Shown piece by piece: positions 1 to 5,616 of a DNA stretch of 6,581 nucleotides. A program made the translations under genes and the position numbers. The DNA comes from Chryseobacterium gleum (GTDB lineage: Bacteria; Bacteroidota; Bacteroidia; Flavobacteriales_D; Crocinitomicaceae). The notes beneath the pieces are model-generated. The model was given only the letters and a program-made list of their open reading frames with translations, was not told the DNA's origin and did no database searches. Each line of letters begins with the position of its first letter. The stretch's first letter is position 1. Location: contig CALPUT020000142.1 in NCBI GenBank assembly GCA_943326825.2, forward strand, positions 1 through 6,581, in the 5' to 3' direction.

Positions 1-12
1 AAACTTAACGAT

Positions 13-339
13 ATGCAAACGCTTAGAAATCACGTAACACTAGTTGGAAACATGGGTCAAAACGCATTGATCACAAATTTCGATAATGGAAATAAAGTCG
101 CTCGTTTCAGTTTAGCAACTGATTCAAAAGTAAAATCAAAAGATGGAGCAGTAACAAAAAACACCGAATGGCATCGCGTTTTTGCTTGGGGAAATATGGC
201 TCAATACATCGAAAACTATGGCGAAAAAGGGAAGCAAATTGCCATTCATGGAAGATTGATAAAAAGAACATATGTTTCACCAGAAGGTAAATCCAGAGCG
301 ATTACTGAAATTGAAGTAAAACAAATTATAGGAATTTAA
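13..339 (+). CDS. ssb: Single-stranded DNA-binding protein, short form without acidic tail
   Basis: This is an OB-fold protein of the SSB family that coats single-stranded DNA during replication, repair and recombination. Visible family marks are the N-terminal strand MQTLRNHVTLVGN, the segment KVARFSLATDS (residues 28-38), the motif TEWHRVFAWG (51-60) with Trp53 and Trp59 at the usual DNA-stacking positions, and GKQIAIHGRL (73-82). The OB fold fills almost all 108 residues. The protein stops at EVKQIIGI, so it lacks both the flexible linker and the acidic DDDIPF-type tip that E. coli SSB (178 residues) uses to recruit partner proteins. The start is chosen because homologues begin M-x-T-L-R-N. 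The reading frame is open to the window edge, so an earlier start cannot be strictly excluded. The gene is followed by its own terminator. The family call is secure; whether this is the main replicative SSB or a second copy cannot be told here. Confidence 0.93.
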   Translation: MQTLRNHVTLVGNMGQNALITNFDNGNKVARFSLATDSKVKSKDGAVTKNTEWHRVFAWGNMAQYIENYGEKGKQIAIHGRLIKRTYVSPEGKSRAITEIEVKQIIGI

Positions 340-364
340 ACAGATTACTTAACCACCAATTACC

Positions 365-396
365 CATCTAAAAACGATATGCAATCAACTTAGATG
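365..396 (+). repeat. Stem-loop in ssb 3' region displaying a copy of the ssb start
   Basis: CATCTAA (365-371) can pair with TTAGATG (390-396) around an 18-nt loop. The loop carries AACGATATGCAA (373-384), identical to the 12 bases spanning the ssb start codon (7-18). The ATG in this copy opens only a four-codon frame before TAG. It may be a relic of a local duplication or a coincidence; no function is claimed. Confidence 0.35.
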
Positions 397-400
397 AATC

Positions 401-430
401 AAAACGACTGAAGAGATTCAGTCGTTTTTT
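401..430 (+). terminator. Intrinsic terminator after ssb
   Basis: AAAACGACTGAA (401-412) and TTCAGTCGTTTT (417-428) form a perfect 12-bp stem around a GAGA tetraloop (413-416). The descending strand runs directly into a T tract (425-430). It lies 62 nt after the ssb stop and ends that transcript before the transposase unit. The A tract on the other side means it could also work in reverse. Confidence 0.88.
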
Positions 431-453
431 GTTTATAGATTATTATAAAGGCC

Positions 454-470
454 AAAGCCCTGAAAGGGTT
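454..470 (+). repeat. Left outer REP-like unit
   Basis: AAAGCCCTGAAAGGGTT holds a small palindrome, CCCT (458-461) / AGGG (465-468) around GAA. It is a direct-orientation relative of the left inner unit and an inverted copy of the right outer unit (1077-1089), with 12 of 13 core bases identical. Confidence 0.75.
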
Positions 471-480
471 ATTATTTTAA

Positions 481-499
481 CGATGGGTGCAGCCCATCG
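481..499 (+). repeat. Left-arm hairpin
   Basis: CGATGGGTGCAGCCCATCG forms a perfect 7-bp stem (481-487 with 493-499) with loop TGCAG. It lies between the two left REP-like units. The reverse complement of the right-arm hairpin matches it at 14 of 19 bases, and four of the five differences are two compensated stem pairs. Confidence 0.8.
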
Positions 500-519
500 A
501 ATATAACTAGTAGTAAATT

Positions 520-536
520 AAAGCCTTGAAAGGGCG
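520..536 (+). repeat. Left inner REP-like unit, directly ahead of the transposase start
   Basis: AAAGCCTTGAAAGGGCG can fold as GCCTT (523-527) / AGGGC (531-535) around GAA, with one G-U pair in RNA. It ends 9 nt before the transposase ATG, so in the mRNA the structure would sit next to the ribosome landing site. It is the inverted partner of 1005-1020. Confidence 0.72.
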
Positions 537-545
537 AAAAAAATC

Positions 546-998
546 ATGGGACAATCACTCGTAAAAAATTATATTCACATAGTTTTCAGTACAAAATACA
601 GAGAACCTTTGATAAAACAACCTGTAGAAACAGAGCTTCACCGTTATTTGGGAGGCATCTGTAAAAAAATGGAATGTCCAGTAATAAAGGTGGGTGGATA
701 TACCGACCATATTCATATTCTTTGTATGCTTTCAAAAAAAATCACACTCGTAAAATTAATGGAAGAATTAAAATCACATTCTTCAAAATGGATAAAAACA
801 AAAGGAAGTGAGTATTCAAACTTTTACTGGCAAGATGGTTATGGAGCATTTTCAGTAAACCCGTCTGAAGTCGCAATAGTAGTAAATTATATTGCCAATC
901 AAAAAGAGCACCACAGAAAAAAAACATTTCAAAATGAATATAGAGCATTCTTAAAAAAATATGAAGTAGAATTTGATGAGCGCTATGTTTGGCATTAA
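546..998 (+). CDS. REP-associated/IS200-like Y1 (HUH) transposase
   Basis: This is a Y1_Tnp-fold transposase of the IS200/IS605-RAYT superfamily (PF01797-like). These enzymes bind hairpins in single-stranded DNA and cut and rejoin them through a 5'-phosphotyrosine link. At 150 residues the length is normal for TnpA or a small RAYT. The metal-binding HUH motif is DHIHIL (54-59; His55, His57). The catalytic helix is VVNYIANQKEHHRK (112-125), with Tyr115 as the expected nucleophile and Gln119 as the expected extra metal ligand. Other family marks are SSKWIK (79-84), the FYWQDGYGAFSV segment (93-104) and the ending DERYVWH. All catalytic residues are present and the frame is unbroken, so the protein may be active. 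Palindromic units flank it closely on both sides. The next ATG is far inside the fold, so position 546 is the natural start. RAYT versus mobile IS200 cannot be decided without copy-number data. Confidence 0.9.
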   Translation: MGQSLVKNYIHIVFSTKYREPLIKQPVETELHRYLGGICKKMECPVIKVGGYTDHIHILCMLSKKITLVKLMEELKSHSSKWIKTKGSEYSNFYWQDGYGAFSVNPSEVAIVVNYIANQKEHHRKKTFQNEYRAFLKKYEVEFDERYVWH

Positions 999-1004
999 CG
1001 ATTT

Positions 1005-1020
1005 CGCCCTTTCAGGGCTT
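1005..1020 (-). repeat. Right inner REP-like unit
   Basis: CGCCCTTTCAGGGCTT is the inverted counterpart of the left inner unit (15 of 16 bases against 521-536). It forms GCCCT (1006-1010) / AGGGC (1014-1018) around TTC. It begins 6 nt after the transposase stop codon. Confidence 0.75.
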
Positions 1021-1043
1021 AAAGGTTGTTGGGTTTGTATTTT

Positions 1044-1062
1044 CGTAGGGCTTCACCCTACG
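1044..1062 (-). repeat. Right-arm hairpin, possible weak terminator
   Basis: CGTAGGGCTTCACCCTACG forms a perfect 7-bp stem (1044-1050 with 1056-1062) with loop CTTCA. It corresponds to the left-arm hairpin in inverted orientation with compensated stem changes. A T run at 1070-1076 follows 7 nt later, so it might also end transposase transcripts, although the gap is long for an efficient intrinsic terminator. Confidence 0.78.
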
Positions 1063-1076
1063 TTGAATGTTTTTTT

Positions 1077-1089
1077 ACCCTTTTAGGGC
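1077..1089 (-). repeat. Right outer REP-like unit
   Basis: ACCCTTTTAGGGC is the inverted partner of the left outer unit (12 of 13 bases against 457-469). It is probably close to the right boundary of the element, because no further similarity to the left side is seen beyond it. Confidence 0.65.
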
Positions 1090-1107
1090 AATTTAATTAA
1101 TTCAAAA

Positions 1108-1137
1108 TTTCAAACCTAAAAACTATGCTTATCTTTA
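1108..1137 (+). promoter_or_regulatory. Candidate paaZ promoter (Bacteroidota type)
   Basis: TATCTTTA (1130-1137) fits the TAnnTTTG -7 consensus at five of its six defined positions. TTTC (1108-1111) lies 18 nt upstream as a poor -33 box. Initiation just downstream would give a leader of roughly 40 nt before the paaZ ATG. It overlaps the palindrome at 1127-1142. The match is imperfect, so this is only a candidate. Confidence 0.35.
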
Positions 1138-1142
1138 TAAGC
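1127..1142. promoter_or_regulatory. Palindrome in the paaZ promoter region, possible operator
   Basis: GCTTAT (1127-1132) and ATAAGC (1137-1142) are perfect inverted repeats separated by CTTT. They sit across the candidate -7 box, 40 nt before paaZ. This is a typical operator position for a dimeric repressor such as the TetR-type PaaR or GntR-type PaaX regulators of phenylacetate genes. The link to any regulator is inference; the palindrome is short and could be chance in AT-rich DNA. Confidence 0.3.
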
Positions 1143-1181
1143 TGAACAAAGTTGAAATAAAAAATATTAAATAAATAGACT

Positions 1182-3230
1182 ATGCAACGTTATCAAAACT
1201 ACGCTTTAGGTAAATGGTTTGACGGAGATGGAGTTGAAACCAACGTTTACAATGCAATTACAGGGGATAAAATCGGAGAAGTTTCTAGTGCAGGATTAGA
1301 TTACCAAGCGATGTTAGAATATGCCCGTAAAACGGGTGGACATGCGTTGAGAAAAATGACGTTCCAAGAAAGAGGAAGAATGCTAAAAGCGTTGGCACTT
1401 CACTTAATGGAAAAGAAAAATAAATATTACGAAGTAAGTGCTTGGACAGGAGCAACGAAAGTAGATTCATGGATTGACATTGAAGGAGGAATTGGAAATT
1501 TATTTGCTAATGCATCTTTAAGAAAACAATTTCCAGATTTACCATATTATGTTGATGGTCAAGCAGCTCCATTGTCTAAAAACGGAACTTTTATTGGTCA
1601 TCACATCATGGTTCCAAAAGAAGGAGCTGCAGTTCATATTAATGCTTTCAATTTCCCGATTTGGGGAATGTTGGAAAAAATTGCCGTTAACTTAATGGCA
1701 GGTGTTCCAGCAATTGTGAAGCCTTCAGAGTACACAAGTTTCTTAACGGAAGTAATTACTAGAGATATAATCGAATCTAAAATTTTACCAGAAGGTGCTT
1801 TGCAATTAGTGGTAGGACTTGGAAGAGGAATTTTAGACCATGTTACTTCTGACAATGTAGTTACGTTTACAGGAAGTGCTTCTACAGGTAAAATCTTAAA
1901 AGGTTTACCTCAAATCGCTCAAGAAAGTGTATCATTTAACTTAGAAGCAGATTCATTAAATGCTACTATTCTAGGAAAATATGCAACACCTGGAACAGAA
2001 GAATTTGATTTATTTATCAAAGAAACAGTAAAAGAGATTACGATCAAAGCTGGTCAAAAATGTACAGCAGTTCGACGTATAATCGTTCCGGAAGATTTAA
2101 TCGAAGAAGTAGAAAAAGGAATTGCAGCTCGTTTGGCTTCAACTAAAATTGGAGATCCAAGTCAAGAAGGAGTTCGTATGGGTTCTTTGGCAACAAGATT
2201 ACAAGTTGATAGAGTTAGAGCAAGCGTTGAAGAATTAGCAAAATCCCAAAATATCGTATTTGGTGATTTAGACAATTTTGATGTGATTGGTGCTGACAGA
2301 AATAAAGGAGCATTCTTCTCTCCAATTTTATTTAGAAATGATAACCCATTCGTAAATACTGATTGTCATAACATCGAGGCATTTGGTCCAGTTTCGACAA
2401 TAATGCCATACAAAACAATTGATGATGCAATTGAATTAGCCAAAATGGGTAAAGGTTCATTGGTATCTTCAATCGTTACGCCAAATGATCAAGAAGCAAC
2501 AGAATATGTAGTTGGAGCAGCTTGTATGCACGGTCGTATTTTAGTTTTGAATAAAGATTGTGCGAAAGAAAGTACAGGTCACGGTTCTCCTATGCCATTA
2601 TTAACGCATGGTGGACCAGGAAGAGCTGGTGGCGGAGAAGAAATGGGTGGAAAACGAGGAGTTTTACATTACTTACAAAGAACTGCGATTCAAGGACATC
2701 CAACAACGATTACTAAAATCACACAACAATTTCAAGTAGGAGCTGAGATGCCAGAAGCAAATCCTCATGTATTTAGAAAATACTTCGAAGAGTTAGTAAT
2801 TGGTGAAACAGTTTTCACACACAAACATACAGTGACTGATGCAGATATCGTAAACTTTGCGAATGTTTCAGGAGATAATTTTTACGCACACATGGATGCA
2901 ACTTCTTTAGAAGGAACGATTTTCGAAAGAAGAGTAGCTCATGGATATTTCGTATTATCTAAAGCAGCAGGTTTATTTGTAGACCCGAAAAAAGGTCCAG
3001 TTTTATTGAACTACGGATTAGAAGAAGCTCGTTTTACAAAACCAGTTTATCCTGGAGCAACAATCGGAGTTCGTTTTACAGTAAAAGAAAAAGTAGATCA
3101 AGAGAAACGTTCTGAAGATGATATCGCTAAAGGAATCGTGAAATTCTTAGTAGATGTTTACGATGAAACAGGAGAAACAGTGGCATTAGCAACTATTTTG
3201 ACAATGGTTAAGAAAATTAATCAGGATTAG
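1182..3230 (+). CDS. paaZ: Bifunctional oxepin-CoA hydrolase / 3-oxo-5,6-dehydrosuberyl-CoA semialdehyde dehydrogenase PaaZ
   Basis: PaaZ opens the oxepin-CoA ring of aerobic phenylacetate degradation and oxidises the resulting aldehyde with NADP+; it acts in the cytosol. The N-terminal aldehyde dehydrogenase domain (about 1-515) shows NAFNFPIWG (154-162) with the oxyanion Asn157, IVKPSE (178-183) with cofactor-binding Lys180, FTGSASTG (229-236), general base Glu255 in NLEADS, and nucleophile Cys294 in AGQKCTAVRR. The C-terminal MaoC-like hot-dog hydratase domain (about 530-682) has VSGDNFYAHMD (562-572). Its Asp565 and His570 match the catalytic Asp/His pair of the E. coli enzyme in spacing. 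The 682 residues agree with the full-length fusion (E. coli 681), so both activities should be intact. The start gives the usual N-terminus (M-x-R-Y-x-N-Y) and follows an A-rich leader. The gene appears monocistronic, between the transposase unit and its own terminator, with no other paa gene in view. Confidence 0.95.
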   Translation: MQRYQNYALGKWFDGDGVETNVYNAITGDKIGEVSSAGLDYQAMLEYARKTGGHALRKMTFQERGRMLKALALHLMEKKNKYYEVSAWTGATKVDSWIDIEGGIGNLFANASLRKQFPDLPYYVDGQAAPLSKNGTFIGHHIMVPKEGAAVHINAFNFPIWGMLEKIAVNLMAGVPAIVKPSEYTSFLTEVITRDIIESKILPEGALQLVVGLGRGILDHVTSDNVVTFTGSASTGKILKGLPQIAQESVSFNLEADSLNATILGKYATPGTEEFDLFIKETVKEITIKAGQKCTAVRRIIVPEDLIEEVEKGIAARLASTKIGDPSQEGVRMGSLATRLQVDRVRASVEELAKSQNIVFGDLDNFDVIGADRNKGAFFSPILFRNDNPFVNTDCHNIEAFGPVSTIMPYKTIDDAIELAKMGKGSLVSSIVTPNDQEATEYVVGAACMHGRILVLNKDCAKESTGHGSPMPLLTHGGPGRAGGGEEMGGKRGVLHYLQRTAIQGHPTTITKITQQFQVGAEMPEANPHVFRKYFEELVIGETVFTHKHTVTDADIVNFANVSGDNFYAHMDATSLEGTIFERRVAHGYFVLSKAAGLFVDPKKGPVLLNYGLEEARFTKPVYPGATIGVRFTVKEKVDQEKRSEDDIAKGIVKFLVDVYDETGETVALATILTMVKKINQD

Positions 3231-3253
3231 AATTTAATTTCACAAAATAAATT

Positions 3254-3290
3254 ACACACAATGATTTCGATTATTGTGTGTTTTTTATTT
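3254..3290 (+). terminator. UUCG-loop intrinsic terminator between paaZ and ppx
   Basis: ACACACAAT (3254-3262) pairs with ATTGTGTGT (3273-3281). The stem continues inward through a G-U and two A-U pairs to a TTCG tetraloop (3266-3269), giving 12 pairs. A T-rich tract follows (3281-3290). It begins 24 nt after the paaZ stop. On the opposite strand the trailing sequence is only moderately T-rich (TAATTTATTTTG), so termination of the converging ppx transcript is possible but less certain. Confidence 0.88.
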
Positions 3291-3307
3291 TTATAAAGTT
3301 TATTTGA

Positions 3308-4186
3308 TTACTTATTTCTCTTCAAATACATATCGTAAATCATACCATCTGAAAGGCCGATTTTAGGCACGATGATATTTTTACATTTAAGTTCCTTCAT
3401 GATGTATAGATAGATATCCATTGCTGGCACGATAACATCCGCTCTATCAGGCTTTAATTGGTATTTTTCAACTCTATGTGATAAGCTTAACTCATCAATT
3501 TCATCTCTTAAATCTTTGATTTTTTTGACTGAAATTGTTTCCATGTGTTGTGCACCTAACATTTTATGGACTTTATTAATATTTCCACCTGTAGCAAAAA
3601 TTTGGTGAACTGTTTTAATCTCCACGTGAAGTGCTAACCAATCATGAATTTCTTTCCAAATATCTTCGTTTACTTTTCCTTTTAACAAACGAATTGTACC
3701 AATTTGAAATGATTTAGAAGCTAAACGCTCTCCATTTTCAAAAACACTTACTTCCGTACTACCACCTCCAACGTCGATTACAACAAACGGCATTGTTTTA
3801 TCGAAATCCATTAAGAAGAAAGTACCAAAAATTAAATCGGCTTCTTCATTTCCAGAAATAATATCTATTTCAACACCCGTTTGATCGGCTATAAGTTGTT
3901 GAATTTCTTTCCCATTTGAAGCTTCACGCATTGCAGATGTTGCGCATGCACGAAGTTCTTTCACTTCAAAAATTTCAGAAATTAAGCGAAAAGCTTTTAT
4001 TGTTTTTGAAAAATGTTCTGCTTTCTTAATAGATATTTTACCATCCTCGAAAACTTCTTCTCCTAAACGCAATGGAATACGAGTATACGATATTTTTTTG
4101 ACGAAAGAATGTCCATTCTCTGTTGTCACTTCACCAACTAAAAGTCGGGCAGCATTTGTTCCAATATCAATAGCTCCGTAACGCAT
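3308..4186 (-). CDS. Ppx/GppA-family phosphatase, short form (exopolyphosphatase-like)
   Basis: This is a member of the ASKHA (actin-like) Ppx/GppA family, which hydrolyses terminal phosphates of inorganic polyphosphate and/or the 5'-phosphate of pppGpp. Visible motifs are the first phosphate loop, DIGTNAARLLVGEV (7-20), RACATSAMREASN (79-91), SGNEEADLIFG (111-121) with Glu114 aligning with the family's catalytic glutamate, the second phosphate loop DVGGGSTEVSVF (138-149), FATGGN (197-202), and GLSDGMIYD (277-285). At 292 residues it has only the two actin-like lobes and lacks the C-terminal HD-like extension of E. coli Ppx (513). Polyphosphate versus pppGpp preference cannot be read from the sequence, so no symbol is given. 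It starts 17 nt after the der stop, which suggests co-transcription. A weak -7-like TAGCTTTA lies in that gap (4195-4202, minus strand). It converges on paaZ. Confidence 0.9.
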   Translation of the reverse strand: MRYGAIDIGTNAARLLVGEVTTENGHSFVKKISYTRIPLRLGEEVFEDGKISIKKAEHFSKTIKAFRLISEIFEVKELRACATSAMREASNGKEIQQLIADQTGVEIDIISGNEEADLIFGTFFLMDFDKTMPFVVIDVGGGSTEVSVFENGERLASKSFQIGTIRLLKGKVNEDIWKEIHDWLALHVEIKTVHQIFATGGNINKVHKMLGAQHMETISVKKIKDLRDEIDELSLSHRVEKYQLKPDRADVIVPAMDIYLYIMKELKCKNIIVPKIGLSDGMIYDMYLKRNK

Positions 4187-4203
4187 TTTCTAAGTAAAGC
4201 TAT

Positions 4204-5514
4204 TTATTTTTTTCTAAAGAAAATACGAATTGGCACCCCTTGGAAATCATAAATTTCACGCATTCTATTTTCTAAGAAACGTTTGTAGCTATCTGGAATG
4301 TATTGAGGTAAGTTACAGAAAAATGCAAACGAAGGACTTTGAGTTGGTAACTGTTGAATGTATTTAATTTTTACATATTTACCTTTCAAAGATGGAGGAG
4401 GAGTCGCTGCAATGATATCACCCATTACATCATTCAATTCTGAAGTAGAAATTTTACGTTTTTTATTTTCGTAAACTTTCATTGTCTCTTCCAACGCTTT
4501 GTGCACACGTTGCTTTGTAACTGTAGAAGTAAAGATAATCGGAACGTCATTAAACGGAGCTAATTGTTCTCTAATTTTATCTTCCCATTCTTTTGTTGTT
4601 TGGGTTTCTTTTTCAATTAAATCCCATTTATTTACTAGAACAACAACACCTTTAGCATTTTTCTCAATTACATAATAAATATGTAAATCTTGTTTTTGAA
4701 GTCCTTCCGTAGCGTCAATCATAAAGACACACACATCAGATTCTTCAATCGCTCTAACTGAGCGTAAAACTGAGTAGTATTCTAAATCTTCTTGAACTTT
4801 CGCTTTTTTACGAATACCCGCTGTATCAACAATCATGAAATCAAATCCAAAGGCATTGAATCTTGTATTGATAGCATCTCTCGTTGTACCTGAAATATCC
4901 GTAACAATGTTTCTTTCTTCACCTGTAATCGCATTTACGAAAGAAGATTTACCAACATTTGGTTTACCAACGATACAAATACGAGGTAAGTGATCTAATT
5001 CTTTAACAGATTCATCTTCGATGTCCATGAATTTCACAGCATCATCTAATAATTCTCCTGTTCCACTTCCGTTTGTTGCAGATAAATCGTAAACATCACC
5101 AATTCCTAATTGATAGAATTCAGATGAAAGACCGATACGTCCACTATTATCTACTTTATTCGCAACTATAAAAACTTTCTTTTTAGATTTTCTTAATAAT
5201 CCAGCAACTAATTCATCAAAATCAGCAATGCCAGTTGTTACATCCACCATGAAAAAGATAATATTTGCTTCTTCAATTGCGATTAAAACTTGTTTACGTA
5301 TTTCTGCTTCGAAGATGTCATCCGTACCACTTGCGTAACCACCAGTATCAATTACAGAAAATTGGTAACCATTCCATTCACCTCTTCCGTATAATCTATC
5401 ACGTGTAACACCACTTACTTCTTTCACGATAGCGTTAGAAGATTCTGTTAAACGATTGAATAAAGTTGATTTCCCTACATTAGGACGACCAACAATTGCT
5501 ATAATATTTCCCAT
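4204..5514 (-). CDS. der: Ribosome-assembly GTPase Der (EngA)
   Basis: Der is an essential GTPase with two tandem G domains that acts in late maturation of the 50S ribosomal subunit. Domain 1 has G1 GRPNVGKS (9-16), G2 Thr37 in GVTRDR, G3 DTGG (56-59), G4 NKVD (119-122) and G5 SAT (145-147). Domain 2 has G1 GKPNVGKS (183-190), G2 SGTTRDA (208-214), G3 DTAG (230-233), G4 NKWD (295-298) and a G5-like TST (329-331) where SAL/SAK is usual. The C-terminal KH-like domain spans about 350-436. The length of 436 residues is typical of the short, non-proteobacterial form (E. coli 490). The start MGNIIAIVGRPNVGKS places the P-loop correctly. Only about 10 nt separate a good -7 box from the ATG, implying a very short leader. 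It lies 102 nt downstream of era and 17 nt upstream of ppx/gppA. Confidence 0.97.
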   Translation of the reverse strand: MGNIIAIVGRPNVGKSTLFNRLTESSNAIVKEVSGVTRDRLYGRGEWNGYQFSVIDTGGYASGTDDIFEAEIRKQVLIAIEEANIIFFMVDVTTGIADFDELVAGLLRKSKKKVFIVANKVDNSGRIGLSSEFYQLGIGDVYDLSATNGSGTGELLDDAVKFMDIEDESVKELDHLPRICIVGKPNVGKSSFVNAITGEERNIVTDISGTTRDAINTRFNAFGFDFMIVDTAGIRKKAKVQEDLEYYSVLRSVRAIEESDVCVFMIDATEGLQKQDLHIYYVIEKNAKGVVVLVNKWDLIEKETQTTKEWEDKIREQLAPFNDVPIIFTSTVTKQRVHKALEETMKVYENKKRKISTSELNDVMGDIIAATPPPSLKGKYVKIKYIQQLPTQSPSFAFFCNLPQYIPDSYKRFLENRMREIYDFQGVPIRIFFRKK

Positions 5515-5524
5515 TTTATATTTT

Positions 5525-5532
5525 CAAAGCTA
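5525..5532 (-). promoter_or_regulatory. der: Candidate der promoter -7 element
   Basis: Read on the minus strand, TAGCTTTG is a perfect TAnnTTTG match. It ends 10 nt before the der ATG, which would give a leader of only a few bases. The sequence about 20 nt upstream (TTTTCTG) is a weak -33 box. It suggests der, and probably ppx, can be transcribed independently of era. Confidence 0.5.
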
Positions 5533-5562
5533 ATTACAATTATTACAAAATCAGAAAACTTT

Positions 5563-5609
5563 AATTTGCAATCTGTAATTTGTCAATTTGTAATTTACTA
5601 ATTTGTAAT
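5563..5609. repeat. Degenerate AT-rich short direct repeats between era and der
   Basis: AATTTGTAAT occurs at 5585-5594 and 5600-5609, with the variant AATTTGCAAT at 5563-5572 and related TGTAATTT copies between them. Spacing is irregular at 15-22 nt. It occupies the first half of the era-der gap. No protein or RNA structure is evident; it may be slippage-generated or a protein-binding AT tract. Confidence 0.5.
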
Positions 5610-5616
5610 CTATTTT

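Larger units (their letters stand above)
454..1089 (+). mobile_element. RAYT/IS200-like element: Y1 transposase gene between inverted REP-like arms
   Basis: A single Y1 transposase gene sits between two arms that are inverted copies of each other. Reading inward from the left, the order is outer unit GCCCTGAAAGGGT (457-469), hairpin (481-499), inner unit GCCTTGAAAGGGC (523-535). Reading inward from the right on the opposite strand, it is outer unit GCCCTAAAAGGGT (1089-1077), hairpin (1062-1044), inner unit GCCCTGAAAGGGC (1018-1006). Outer units match each other at 12 of 13 bases, as do inner units. The outer pair ends in T and the inner pair in C, so corresponding units are more alike than neighbours. 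No tnpB or other cargo gene is present. Exact ends and any cleavage tetranucleotide cannot be fixed from one copy. It may be a mobile IS200-type insertion or a domesticated RAYT locus. Confidence 0.72.

Noticed and set aside
742..948. 68-codon open frame on the minus strand inside the transposase gene
   Set aside because: It is fully antisense to a well-supported gene, has low-complexity hydrophobic composition, and shows no recognisable family.
13..998. ssb plus Y1 transposase as one single-stranded-DNA system
   Set aside because: A strong terminator (401-430) and the left arm of the element separate them, so the adjacency is more likely coincidental.
454..1089. CRISPR-like array from the repeated GCCCTGAAAGGG units
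   Set aside because: There are only four 13-base units, in two opposite orientations, with unequal spacing and a gene in the middle. They fit transposase-associated palindromes, not CRISPR repeats.
546..1089. TnpB/IscB-type nuclease or guide RNA next to the transposase
   Set aside because: No second gene lies between the arms, and the 183-nt gap before paaZ is filled largely by the right arm. There is no room for tnpB.
1285..1855. Two minus-strand open frames (1285-1470 and 1634-1855) inside paaZ
   Set aside because: Both are antisense to an intact, motif-complete enzyme and have no domain, promoter or start context of their own.
4195..4202. Separate ppx promoter with TAGCTTTA in the der-ppx gap
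   Set aside because: It has an imperfect -7 match and no -33 box at the right distance; co-transcription with der is simpler.
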